DNA of 64,000 bases from Planctomycetota bacterium. GTDB lineage: Bacteria > Planctomycetota > Phycisphaerae > UBA1845. Under the pieces are notes generated by a model that was not told the DNA's origin, did not search any database, and worked only from the letters and a program-made list of their open reading frames with translations. A program made the translations under genes and the position numbers. Positions 16,783-25,989 of the stretch are shown piece by piece. The stretch lies in NCBI GenBank assembly GCA_024276605.1, contig JAJRWX010000108.1:1-64000 (forward strand), in the 5' to 3' direction. The first letter of the stretch is position 1. Every line of letters begins with the position of its first letter.

Positions 16783-17463
16783 ATGATACGGAACACATTA
16801 CTTTGGATAGTGGTAGCAGTAGCATTACCTGGCGCGCTGGCCTTGGCTGGTACCGTGACCTTCACACCCATTGGTCCCACTACGGTCACCCCAGGGACGG
16901 ATGTCCTGTTTCAACTCGACGTCACCGCTGATGCTGCCGGGGGATTCGCAACGGCTGACATCATTATAGGTGCCAACCAGGCGAACGATGTGCGTTTTGT
17001 ATTTGACCAAGCTTGGCTCAATGCGTTCATAAACATTATTTCGCAGAACTCCGACCAATTCTACGCGCAAGATTATTACATCAGTGGTAATAACGGGGCC
17101 AGTTCGAATTCTGTAGGAACAACAATCGTAGCCGGTGTGGTAATTGTGGGTACGTTGGGACTACCGGAAGGAACCTACACCGTAAAGGTGGACAGTGCTA
17201 TGGATCGACAGTTCAGCAACCTTTCCATTGGCGGAGTGAAAGAAACCTTGTTGGGAGCGAGCTCCTTTACAATTCAGTGTGCAGCCGCAGACGGCAACTG
17301 TGATGGCAAAGTGAACGCTGACGATTTCAGCAGCATGGCTGCGTGTTTGCAGGGGCCTGGTCAACCAATACTTGTCGGGTGTGGCGCTTATGATACGGAT
17401 GCTGATGGTGACGTGGATGTGGAAGATTATGCCGTGTTAACCAATCAATACAATGGATTATAG
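16783..17463 (+). CDS. Secreted cohesin-like/dockerin-like protein (tandem copy 1)
   Basis: The protein of 226 residues has an N-terminal signal peptide (MIRNTLLWIVVAVALPGALALAG region), then a beta-rich domain starting TVTFTPIGPTTV with DIIIGANQANDVRF, and a C-terminal dockerin-like pair: DGNCDGKVNADDFSSM and DTDADGDVDVEDYAVL. The beta domain has the look of a cohesin-type (carbohydrate-binding-like) fold, but this is inferred from pattern only. The next gene encodes a clear paralog of this beta domain. A start at the ATG at 16783 gives a clean signal peptide; an in-frame TTG at 16765 is less likely. It probably works outside the cell with its neighbours. Confidence 0.75.
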   Translation: MIRNTLLWIVVAVALPGALALAGTVTFTPIGPTTVTPGTDVLFQLDVTADAAGGFATADIIIGANQANDVRFVFDQAWLNAFINIISQNSDQFYAQDYYISGNNGASSNSVGTTIVAGVVIVGTLGLPEGTYTVKVDSAMDRQFSNLSIGGVKETLLGASSFTIQCAAADGNCDGKVNADDFSSMAACLQGPGQPILVGCGAYDTDADGDVDVEDYAVLTNQYNGL

Positions 17464-17506
17464 TTGGTTTGAATGAGTACCTGTGAACGTCAAAACCAGC
17501 TAAGTG

Positions 17507-18703
17507 ATGGATGAGATGATGATGCGACGAACCAATTTATTTACCGTTATGAATTTTTATGTCGCAACTGTCTCGGTTGCGATATTTTTGTCACCCTCGC
17601 TGGCAGCGACTGTCACCTTCACGCCGATAGGTGCGACAACAGTAGATGCCGGCACCGATATCGTGATGGTGTTGTCGGTCACGGCTGTCAATCTTGCTTC
17701 TTTCGATGCCGCTGACATTATTATTGGTTCAAACGATGCCAATGACATTGCCTTTACGTATGATCCCGCCTGGACATCTGCTTTTTCCAATACATCAACT
17801 CCCTTGTTTGATGTTGGTTTCTATAATCAAGATGTGTTCGTGGGTGGTAACAATATCACCTCCGTAGGTAGCACGTTAGTACTAGGTACCATCACCGTCA
17901 ACACAACAGGTATGAGTGGTGGATTGCATCAAGTAGTCGTAGATAACGCGATAGACAATTTCAGTCGCTTGGCATTAGCTGGTGTGACAGAGTCGCTTTC
18001 CGGGTCGGGTAGTTTCCAGGTCATCGCACCACTACAATCGCCCGCCCCGCTGACCGGCGAGGCCGGGTTTACTAAGGATCGTTATATTTCCATCAATCCT
18101 ACCACGAACGGTAACCAAGCTGCGGCGATTCGTGTCACGCGTGTCGGTAGCATGACGAATATGTTTGTAGATTGCACCTCACTGCAAGATGCGGGTGCGG
18201 ACGGTTGGTATGCGAAATTGCATAACCCTGCCGTTGCACTACCAGCGCCGGGTGATACGGCCTACTACTGCGATTGGAGTGGTGTAACCTCCGGATTGCA
18301 TATACGAGGTTGTAGTGTGGTTCCGGGTAATATCTACAACGTGGCTATGACTATCGATGGCGTTGAATTCTCGGCTGCGTCGCCGATTCCTACAACGTCA
18401 CCACAGTCGCCTCCTCGTGCGTTCGGTGATACGGTGGGATCACTTATTGGCAATATCTGGACGGAGCCGGATGGTATTGTGACAACCAGTGATATTGTGG
18501 CTGCGGTCAGAAAGTTTGGTCTGGATCCGGATGCTGCGATTATGGCCAGAATAGATACTGAGGGTGATGTCCCGAATGCCGTCATATCATCGGGTGACAT
18601 CCTCAGAGGGGTGCGTGCTTTTGCTGGTGATGATTTTGGCAGCGGTGTCACGGATTGCAAACTTGGTCAGTGCATCCCTCCACAGGCTGGTGCGTGTGAA
18701 TAA
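17507..18703 (+). CDS. Secreted cohesin-like protein with dockerin-like tail (tandem copy 2)
   Basis: The protein (398 residues) has a signal peptide, then a domain starting TVTFTPIGATTV with DIIIGSNDANDIAF. This matches the preceding protein (TVTFTPIGPTTV, DIIIGANQANDVRF), so the two arose by tandem duplication. It then has an extra middle domain of about 110 residues (Cys-containing, FVDCTSLQDAG...YYCDWSG...GCSVV) and a C-terminal segment with IVTTSDIVAAVRKFG and VISSGDILRGVRAF, a variant two-helix dockerin-like repeat. Start codons at 17504 (GTG) and 17507 (ATG) are both possible. No catalytic motif is seen; a structural or adhesive role outside the cell is inferred. Confidence 0.72.
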   Translation: MDEMMMRRTNLFTVMNFYVATVSVAIFLSPSLAATVTFTPIGATTVDAGTDIVMVLSVTAVNLASFDAADIIIGSNDANDIAFTYDPAWTSAFSNTSTPLFDVGFYNQDVFVGGNNITSVGSTLVLGTITVNTTGMSGGLHQVVVDNAIDNFSRLALAGVTESLSGSGSFQVIAPLQSPAPLTGEAGFTKDRYISINPTTNGNQAAAIRVTRVGSMTNMFVDCTSLQDAGADGWYAKLHNPAVALPAPGDTAYYCDWSGVTSGLHIRGCSVVPGNIYNVAMTIDGVEFSAASPIPTTSPQSPPRAFGDTVGSLIGNIWTEPDGIVTTSDIVAAVRKFGLDPDAAIMARIDTEGDVPNAVISSGDILRGVRAFAGDDFGSGVTDCKLGQCIPPQAGACE

Positions 18704-18868
18704 CGGTGCATTCGTGTATCCGTGTGTATTCATGACATACGCACAAGAATGGCAGCAATCCAGTGCGTGTGAGATAAAGTGTATGTCCCCCGAACTGCGA
18801 ACTATCCGCGCGGAGGTGCCGGTCAAGAGCGTGCTTCGTGAGGCCGGTTACAATTTCACTAGAACACG

Positions 18869-21800
18869 CTAATTCATAGATATGGCTTTAGGTCCGCGAA
18901 GATCAATGGCTGGCGGCGGCAGCTTGGGGGTTGGCCGGCGCTTGAACTTCTCGTAATTGTTCGTTTGGATGCTGGTGAGTTCGATTGGTTTACCGTCGAT
19001 GAACAGGTGCGATACAACGCTACCGGTTTGGAGCGGAGAATCATTGATGACGAATAGGTCTGCCTTTTTTCCGACTTCGATGGATCCGTATTGATCGTCT
19101 ACACCGAGCATTGCGGCTGCGCCGAGTGTAAGTCCGTACATCGCGCGATCCGCTGGTAATCCGTGCGCTACCGCCATGCCTGCTATCGCCCCTAAATCAA
19201 AGGCGCTACTGGCGCTGGAGGTTCCGAAACAGTATGCCACACCAGCCTTATCCAGCACGGCAGCGCATCGATACACCGAGTCCCAAGGTTCATACTCATG
19301 GCTTGGATAACTTTTTGGTGACGCGATGATGACAGGAATATGTTTCTTAGCCAGATACTCAGCCACTTTCCAAGCTTCACGGGCACCGCTGAGTATGCAT
19401 CGTAGTTTGTGTTTTTCTACGAAGGCTAAGGTGTCAACTATCTGCTTGTACGTATCTGCATTGAAAACGATAGGTCGGTGCCCGGTAAGGTAGGGGGCCA
19501 TCGCTTCGAGGTTCAGGTCGAACTCATACTCGATTCCCGGTCGCTGTGCGGCAAGCTGTTTAATCTTGGCATAGTGCTCGGCTTTTTCCATGAACTCAGC
19601 CAGCGCCTTAACGGCTTTATCGTGCGCGATCTTGATTTGCTTCTTTTTCTGATCGTCTCTAGGTAGGTGGACCGGCAGCGACGGCACGCGCATATGTAAA
19701 GCGAATTCGTTGTTGACGGCTAATTCCGGATAGGTCCAGCCTTCCATGCGGATAATCGCACTACGACCAGCGATACGTTTACCACTTGGCGCAACGAGTG
19801 ACATGGTGATGCCGGAGGTGCGGGCGGTGCGCAGGTGTACGCTATGCGGATGGATGGCGCTGGCGGCTTGTATATAAGCGTTAAAATCGCCGATTTCACG
19901 TTGGTCGACCGTTCCACGGGCTGCGCCGATTTCAAGTAGTCCTACGCGAGAAGCGGCATCGATGAGTCCGGGATACACGTGGTGACCCTTTGCATCGATC
20001 ACACCTGTGCCGGGTGGGATGGTGATATCCGTTCCCACCGCATGAATGATATCGTTAAGAATGACGACGGAAGCGTTTTCTATGACGGGGCCGCTAATGG
20101 TGTGAACGGTGGCGTTTGTAATTGCATAAGCATGGTGCCTTGAAGATGGCAGGGTCATATCCAGACGATTCGTAGCCACCATGCGATGCGCCGGCTCTAT
20201 TGGGCTGGGGCTATCATCTTCAAAGTATACTTCACCTTCAATTAACGTCATAACACACTTACTAAACGTATTGAGGGGATGGCCGTTATAAATGGCTATG
20301 TCCGCATCCTTGCCAACTTCCAAGCTGCCTACACGGTCGGCGATTTGGAGTTGTCGCGCTGGATTGATAGTGACCAGACTCAGAGCCTCGATCTCGTTGA
20401 GTCCGCCCCAACGAATTGATTTGGCGGCCTCTTGTCCCAGATAGCGAATGGTGTTCGGCGAATCTGAGTTGACCGATGTGACGATTCCGGCGCGTGTCAT
20501 GAACGCGGCATTATGCGGAATGGCCTGGTAGGCTTCGATCTTATAGGCCCAGGCGTTGGCAAACGTCGATGCCCCGCAGCCATGCCGTCTGATTTCGGGG
20601 GCAATGCGATATCCTTCGAGTACATGTTGCAGTGTGCCAATGCGAAAACCGTAGGTTTCAGCTACCGCTAGTAGCCGTAAAATCTCTTCGCTACGGTAGC
20701 AGTGGGCGTGTACTGTCAGTTCACCGGATAGCACGCGTGACAAGGCTTCGAGTCTCAGATCGCGCCGTGGTGCCACGATATCCAACCCGACTTGCTGGTT
20801 GGCAGCGTGTTTGTCCCAGCCGCGTTGATATTGCTTGGCCGCTTCTAACCCCAGCCGAAGCGTACTTTCGACACCCATGCGCGAGTTAGGGAAACGCTTG
20901 CCCCAGTTTTTAGGGAAGTTGGATTGAATCACATTTTCGCCGAGTGCGAATTTAATCGTTGGTGGTGCGTCGTGCATGAGCATGTCGTTAGCTGGCCGGC
21001 CATACTTGGTTTTCAAAATGATATTCTGACCGCCGATGGGATTGGCTGACCCGTGCATGACATGATGAGTGGTGGTTCCACCGGCTACGGCTCGATAAAT
21101 ACCAACGGAGTCCGGGCGTATGACATCAGCGAGGCGTACTTCCGCACTGACTGATAAGGCGGCTTCGTTTACACTATCCACACCCAAATGAGAGTGACAG
21201 TCCACAAAACCAGGTATCACAAATTGTCCTTCGGCGTCGATCACAACAAATCCGGCAGGGGCTTCGAGGTCAGGACCGATGGCAGCGATTTTTCCGTTGC
21301 GTACCAACAGCGAAGCTCGCACAAGTGTCTCCGATGTGACAGGTATCACGGTGGCATGGGTAATCAACACGTTCCCACCCGTTTGCAGTGGCGGCTTTCG
21401 ATTCGCTTTTGTCTCCACCGGCCAACTTGGCTCCGGTAAATCCGTCAGCATTAGTGAATCATTAGCCAAGTCTGGCACGTGTGATACGGCGGGTTCATTT
21501 TTAACATGTGATTCGCGTGTTGAATTTCGAACATCTGATGTTGGTTTGTCGGTGGATTCAGTCTTCAATGGTTTTGTCGGTAGATATTTCTTGCCGTCGA
21601 TGAACATCATGTTGACTTTGGCTGATTTGTCTTCCAGTGGTGCGTTTAAGAGAGTTATGTTGGCCAAATAGCCGGGTTTAATGGCGCCCATCTGCCGATG
21701 GAATCCTAAAATTTGTGCGGGCATGGTGGTTAGTGCGGCGACGGCGGTTTCGCTGGGCAGGCCGCGCTGGATCACTTTACGCAATGTTTCGAATAAATCA

Positions 21801-22945
21801 GCTGGTTTCTTCAAGTCCTTGCTGCGCAGGGCAAACGGTACGCCGGCTTGATCCAATTTAATCATGTTCATCACCTGCTCTTCCCACAAGTGCCTGCGTA
21901 GCTTGCGTAATTCGAGCGGTTCGTAAACACGTTTTTTGGGTTTTTTAGTTTCTTCACCGGGCTTGGTTTTTTTCCCGTACTCCGGTTCTTCATCGAATTT
22001 CAGACTGATGACGACGCCGATACGTTTGTCTTTGAGTAGATCCGTCACTTTCCACGCTTCTTTACCGCCGGATATAATAAGGCGCAGGTTAAACTCCTCA
22101 GTCAGCGCAATAGCCCGGCGTATTTCACGTTCGCTATTGGCCTCGAAAATGATCGGTAACTTGCGTGATAGCACCGGTCCCAGCGCATCCAACGCCGGGT
22201 CCGTAGCTACGCGATCAGACGTGTGAGGATGTCGTGCATAATACTTTATTAGTTTTAAGTGGCGTTGCGCGTCGAGCATGACCTGTCGAAACTGCGCGAA
22301 CATGCCCAGTAGGGATTGAGGATATTGACCATCTTCACCGCTATCAAAAGAAGCGTGCATCCCCACGGCGGGGGAGATGACCGACCGTCGTCGCGGCATG
22401 TTTCCCAGCGCCGTGAGACTACTGCTACCACCGAGGAAGCCGTCACGCGGAACGATCAACGCGTTGGTAAAGCCTGCGAGGCGATGAGCGGCTAATGCTT
22501 CCGCCTTAGGTTCGTATAATGTGAACGCTTCTACTTCCGGCCTAATACCGCGACGGTTGGCTAATCTTGTTGAAACAAAAGGTTGTTGCGATAGGTCTGG
22601 ATTTTCATCTTCGACACGCTGACGTTGCGATTCGGTACGCTTTGTCTCAGTGATGCCCATATGCGAACCGGCATCGATGAATCCCGGGTAGGCAATCAGT
22701 CCGGTTGCGTCAATGGTCATAGCATCCGGCGGAAGTGGCAGGTCAGCGCCGACCGCTTGAATACGCCCGCCATCGATTAAGATGGTTCCGTTGTGAATCG
22801 TCTCCCCGGTACCGGTGACGATCGTAGCCCCTTGAATTGCGATCGGCGTACTGAACTCCGCCTGGGAAGGTAAGGCACAACATAAAGCGCACGCGAAGGT
22901 CATCACAGGCCATGCGTTTCGTCGAAGTCTCAAAAGTTTGTTCAT
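18869..22945 (-). CDS. Secreted triple-domain amidohydrolase
   Basis: The 1358-residue protein has a signal peptide (CALCCALPSQA) and three amidohydrolase units in a row, each opening with the composite beta-domain pattern (ATIVTGTGETI / ATVIPVTSETL / ATVHTISGPVI) and a PGFID or PGLID strand. Units span about 36-465, 525-945 and 960-1340. In unit 2 the metal-binding H-x-H is intact (DCHSHLG, about 582-588), with VHAHC (about 744), LQHVLE (about 773) and a catalytic Asp in SVNSDSP (about 827). In units 1 and 3 the motif is degenerate (DAGSHMG, DAASRVG). Only the middle unit is therefore expected to be a metal-dependent hydrolase of amide or imide bonds. Substrate unknown. The gene is alone, convergent with the dockerin genes. 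Confidence 0.85.
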   Translation of the reverse strand: MNKLLRLRRNAWPVMTFACALCCALPSQAEFSTPIAIQGATIVTGTGETIHNGTILIDGGRIQAVGADLPLPPDAMTIDATGLIAYPGFIDAGSHMGITETKRTESQRQRVEDENPDLSQQPFVSTRLANRRGIRPEVEAFTLYEPKAEALAAHRLAGFTNALIVPRDGFLGGSSSLTALGNMPRRRSVISPAVGMHASFDSGEDGQYPQSLLGMFAQFRQVMLDAQRHLKLIKYYARHPHTSDRVATDPALDALGPVLSRKLPIIFEANSEREIRRAIALTEEFNLRLIISGGKEAWKVTDLLKDKRIGVVISLKFDEEPEYGKKTKPGEETKKPKKRVYEPLELRKLRRHLWEEQVMNMIKLDQAGVPFALRSKDLKKPADLFETLRKVIQRGLPSETAVAALTTMPAQILGFHRQMGAIKPGYLANITLLNAPLEDKSAKVNMMFIDGKKYLPTKPLKTESTDKPTSDVRNSTRESHVKNEPAVSHVPDLANDSLMLTDLPEPSWPVETKANRKPPLQTGGNVLITHATVIPVTSETLVRASLLVRNGKIAAIGPDLEAPAGFVVIDAEGQFVIPGFVDCHSHLGVDSVNEAALSVSAEVRLADVIRPDSVGIYRAVAGGTTTHHVMHGSANPIGGQNIILKTKYGRPANDMLMHDAPPTIKFALGENVIQSNFPKNWGKRFPNSRMGVESTLRLGLEAAKQYQRGWDKHAANQQVGLDIVAPRRDLRLEALSRVLSGELTVHAHCYRSEEILRLLAVAETYGFRIGTLQHVLEGYRIAPEIRRHGCGASTFANAWAYKIEAYQAIPHNAAFMTRAGIVTSVNSDSPNTIRYLGQEAAKSIRWGGLNEIEALSLVTINPARQLQIADRVGSLEVGKDADIAIYNGHPLNTFSKCVMTLIEGEVYFEDDSPSPIEPAHRMVATNRLDMTLPSSRHHAYAITNATVHTISGPVIENASVVILNDIIHAVGTDITIPPGTGVIDAKGHHVYPGLIDAASRVGLLEIGAARGTVDQREIGDFNAYIQAASAIHPHSVHLRTARTSGITMSLVAPSGKRIAGRSAIIRMEGWTYPELAVNNEFALHMRVPSLPVHLPRDDQKKKQIKIAHDKAVKALAEFMEKAEHYAKIKQLAAQRPGIEYEFDLNLEAMAPYLTGHRPIVFNADTYKQIVDTLAFVEKHKLRCILSGAREAWKVAEYLAKKHIPVIIASPKSYPSHEYEPWDSVYRCAAVLDKAGVAYCFGTSSASSAFDLGAIAGMAVAHGLPADRAMYGLTLGAAAMLGVDDQYGSIEVGKKADLFVINDSPLQTGSVVSHLFIDGKPIELTSIQTNNYEKFKRRPTPKLPPPAIDLRGPKAISMN

Positions 22946-23017
22946 CGTGTGATCCTAAGTATATTCAAGGAAACGGGGGAGGGTCCGGGTTTATTGCCCG
23001 GCATTCGCTAATTTAAC

Positions 23018-23035
23018 CCGGCATCCGCCGGTTTT
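23018..23035 (+). terminator. CCGGC-ATCC-GCCGG hairpin followed by TTTT
   Basis: A perfect five-base-pair GC-rich stem with a four-base loop is followed by four T residues, the form of a short intrinsic terminator on the plus strand. It lies in the leader between two divergent genes, about 120 bases upstream of the FAD-dependent enzyme, so it could be an attenuator or just one of several CCGG-rich repeats around it (22998-23060). Confidence 0.3.
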
Positions 23036-23151
23036 ATACGGCTCGCCGGTTCAATATGGCATCCACCTGACCAGTGTAGCGATTGTCCGTGATTGTGTCG
23101 AGACCACGCTTGCCGGGTAGGCGAATGATGGGATATCAGTATCATATACTT

Positions 23152-24780
23152 ATGCCCATTGTCGTAAGAAATCTTTCGTTGCCGCTCGATGAATCCGAGG
23201 ATGCACTACTATCGCTGGTGTCCAAGCGAATGCATGTCAGTCCACAGGACATACGCAGTTGGGCAGTCATTAGACGCGCTATCGATGCGCGACGAGGCCA
23301 GGTCGAATTCGTCTATCAGATCGAAGTGGAGTTGGAAGCGGGCATCGACGCTGAGCAACAATGTATGAATAAGTTGCGCAGACAAGACGTATCTTCGATT
23401 GCGCCTACTGAAGATCAACCGATTGTTTATGGCCGGGAGGCGTTACCTGAGCGTCCTGTTGTGGTGGGCTTTGGCCCGTCTGGCATGTTTGCTGCACTGA
23501 GATTGTCCGAGCATGGCTATCGCCCGATTGTTTTAGAGAGAGGGCGTGAAGTACAACGTCGCCATAACGATGTCATGGTTAGTTATTACAAAGATCGTCA
23601 ATTCGATCCCACATCAAATTTACTTTTTGGCGAAGGTGGTGCGGGCACTTACAGCGACGGCAAGCTCTATACGCGACGTAACAATGCCATGTGTCGCCAT
23701 GTGCTTGAGAAACTTTTTCTGTTTGGTGCCGACCCGGACATTCTTATCAATACCAGGCCTCATATCGGTTCCGATCGATTACCAACTATATGTTCTCGAC
23801 TTCGAAAAAATATTGAATCGCTCGGAGGAGAGGTACGCTTTGAACAGCAGGTTACCGACCTTGCTGTGAACGACCACGTGTTGACATCAATCAGTGTCCG
23901 AGAAGGCCAATCAGCTCCTCAGAAAAGTATGCGTGTCGGTCCGGTGATATTTGGTATAGGCCATTCCGCGCGTGACACCATTACCATGCTAGCCTCGCGC
24001 GGTGTGCATATCGAAACCAAGCCGTTTCAAATCGGCGTACGTATCGAACACCCCCAGGCGATGGTGGACCAATGGCAATTTGGTGCCGTCGCCGGACATC
24101 AGCGATTGGGTGCCGCTGAATACCATTTGGTGGCTAAGGACGCAGCTAACGAGCTTGGCGATATGTTTAGCTTTTGTATGTGTCCGGGAGGCATCATTCT
24201 ACCTTCTCACGAATCGCCAGGCTTGATTGCTACCAATGGCGCTTCTCGGGCACATCGCTCTAGCTTGTATGGCAATGCGGGATTGGTCATCACGCTCGAT
24301 CCCGCCAAGTTGGGTTTGGGCCCGATCGAGAGTCTTGCGTATCAGCGGAAGTGGGAGGAAAAAGCGTTTAAGTTGACGGGGTCAACCTATCGCGTACCTG
24401 TACAGCGGGCAACGGATTTTCTTAATCATCAAATCTCAACAGGATCATTGGAAACAACCTATCCGCTGGGCGGTGCCTGGGTTGATATCCGTGCCACGAT
24501 TCCGACAGCTGTAGCTGAGGCACTGGAACAGGCGCTACCCGGACTAGAAGAGAAAATGCCTGGATTCGCCGGTCCCGATGCCCTGATCACCGCACCGGAA
24601 ACACGGGCCAGCGCACCCATTCGATTTACCCGAGACCCCCAAACCCGGGAAGCGATCGAAACCGCAGGTTTATATCCCGTCGGAGAAGGGGCAGGGTATG
24701 CAGGAGGCATTATCAGTGCCGCAGTGGACGGGATTCGATCTGCAGATCAAATCATAGCCCGGTACGCAAGGCCAAGATAA
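23152..24780 (+). CDS. FAD-dependent dehydrogenase, COG2509 type
   Basis: The protein (542 residues from this start) matches the family of uncharacterised FAD-dependent dehydrogenases of about 530 residues. The N-terminus (IVVRNLSLPLDE) is a small ferredoxin-fold-like domain, followed by the dinucleotide-binding motif VVVGFGPSGMFAA, LLFGEGGAGTYSDGKL, GIGHSARDT, and a C-terminal GLYPVGEGAGYAGGIISAAVDG segment that contacts FAD. The electron partner and physiological substrate of this family are not established. Alternative starts at 23083 or 23125 would add up to 23 residues; 23152 fits the family's usual N-terminus best. The gene is divergent from the amidohydrolase. Confidence 0.85.
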   Translation: MPIVVRNLSLPLDESEDALLSLVSKRMHVSPQDIRSWAVIRRAIDARRGQVEFVYQIEVELEAGIDAEQQCMNKLRRQDVSSIAPTEDQPIVYGREALPERPVVVGFGPSGMFAALRLSEHGYRPIVLERGREVQRRHNDVMVSYYKDRQFDPTSNLLFGEGGAGTYSDGKLYTRRNNAMCRHVLEKLFLFGADPDILINTRPHIGSDRLPTICSRLRKNIESLGGEVRFEQQVTDLAVNDHVLTSISVREGQSAPQKSMRVGPVIFGIGHSARDTITMLASRGVHIETKPFQIGVRIEHPQAMVDQWQFGAVAGHQRLGAAEYHLVAKDAANELGDMFSFCMCPGGIILPSHESPGLIATNGASRAHRSSLYGNAGLVITLDPAKLGLGPIESLAYQRKWEEKAFKLTGSTYRVPVQRATDFLNHQISTGSLETTYPLGGAWVDIRATIPTAVAEALEQALPGLEEKMPGFAGPDALITAPETRASAPIRFTRDPQTREAIETAGLYPVGEGAGYAGGIISAAVDGIRSADQIIARYARPR

Positions 24781-24957
24781 TCGAGTAACATGCCGATGAT
24801 TTTATAGCGAGGCAAGGTCTATCGTTGGTGATTCTTAGACGCTGCGCTGACCTGCCGTCTGCTATTCGCGGATAAAAGAATGGTTGACCGGCGGATGTTG
24901 TGGCGCTGGATGTTGAGGTGTTCAGCGAAATAGCCGACCATTTGTAGAAGTGACGAT

Positions 24958-25947
24958 ATGCCTGAAGATTTCATCATTGGTGCTAAGCTAACCGAGCTTG
25001 TTGACCGCATAGTCAACAGTTACCAAGCCGAGCCTCGTACACAGCACATCGACAAGTTTTTCCTGCCATCGCACGATCGCATCGTACAACTCTGCCGCGA
25101 TTTGCTGGAACTCGTGTATCCTGGATTCATCGGTCGTCAACACTTAACCAAGCACAATGTGGCATATCATGTGGGTGATTTATTGCCGCGCATCAGTGAA
25201 GCTCTGTATCGACAGATTTATCTTTGCCTGTGTTACGTGGACGAGAACCAACATGGATCGAATCGTAATGAGCTTCATTGCGGCGGACAGGCTCGGTCGA
25301 CCACGCTGACTTATCTCGAACAAATTCCATCGATCAGGAAAATGCTCGCCGGTGATGTACAAGCTGCATACGACGGAGACCCTGCGGCGTTAAACCTTCA
25401 CGAAGTGATCCTCGCCTATCCGGGTTTGTTAGCCATTAGCATTCAACGGCTCGCGCACGCGCTTTATCGACTCGATGTGCCGCTTATGCCGCGTATTATG
25501 TCCGAATGGGTACACAATAAGACAGGGGTAGACATTCATCCCGGCGCACGCATTGGACAAAATTTCTTTATCGATCATGGCACGGGCGTAGTCATCGGAG
25601 AGACCACGGAGATCGGCGACTCCGTTAAGGTATATCAAGGTGTCACGCTGGGTGCGCTATCTTTTCCCAAGGACGAGCGAGGTCGGGTGATACGCGAAGC
25701 CAAGCGTCATCCCACCGTCTGCGATAACGTAACGATCTATGCCAACGCCATTATCCTCGGCGGTGATACGGTGATTGGTGAAAATTCGGTTATTGGTGGT
25801 TCCGTGTTCGTGACATCCAGCGTGCCACCCAATTCCACCGTCACGATCAAACCGCCGGAACTACGCCTCAAGCAACGCGATGAGTCCAAAATAGCCAAAC
25901 CTGCTCCGGATACGCCATCCGGCAGTATGCCCGACTATATGATCTAG
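24958..25947 (+). CDS. cysE: Serine O-acetyltransferase (EpsC-type)
   Basis: The 329-residue protein has an N-terminal all-helical domain and a C-terminal left-handed beta-helix made of hexapeptide repeats: GVDIHPGARIGQNFFIDHGTG, VVIGETTEIGDSVKVYQGVT, LGALSF, VTIYANAIILGGDTVIGENS. The pairs DIHPGA and IDHGTG with the catalytic His are conserved. It acetylates L-serine with acetyl-CoA, the first step of cysteine synthesis in the cytoplasm. It is longer than E. coli CysE (273) because of the extended helical N-domain typical of EpsC-type enzymes. A weak AGAAG precedes the ATG. No cysK is next to it. Confidence 0.9.
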   Translation: MPEDFIIGAKLTELVDRIVNSYQAEPRTQHIDKFFLPSHDRIVQLCRDLLELVYPGFIGRQHLTKHNVAYHVGDLLPRISEALYRQIYLCLCYVDENQHGSNRNELHCGGQARSTTLTYLEQIPSIRKMLAGDVQAAYDGDPAALNLHEVILAYPGLLAISIQRLAHALYRLDVPLMPRIMSEWVHNKTGVDIHPGARIGQNFFIDHGTGVVIGETTEIGDSVKVYQGVTLGALSFPKDERGRVIREAKRHPTVCDNVTIYANAIILGGDTVIGENSVIGGSVFVTSSVPPNSTVTIKPPELRLKQRDESKIAKPAPDTPSGSMPDYMI

Positions 25948-25989
25948 CGGCCTCTGGTAAAGCTATCAACTTGACGCAAACCGATGTGT

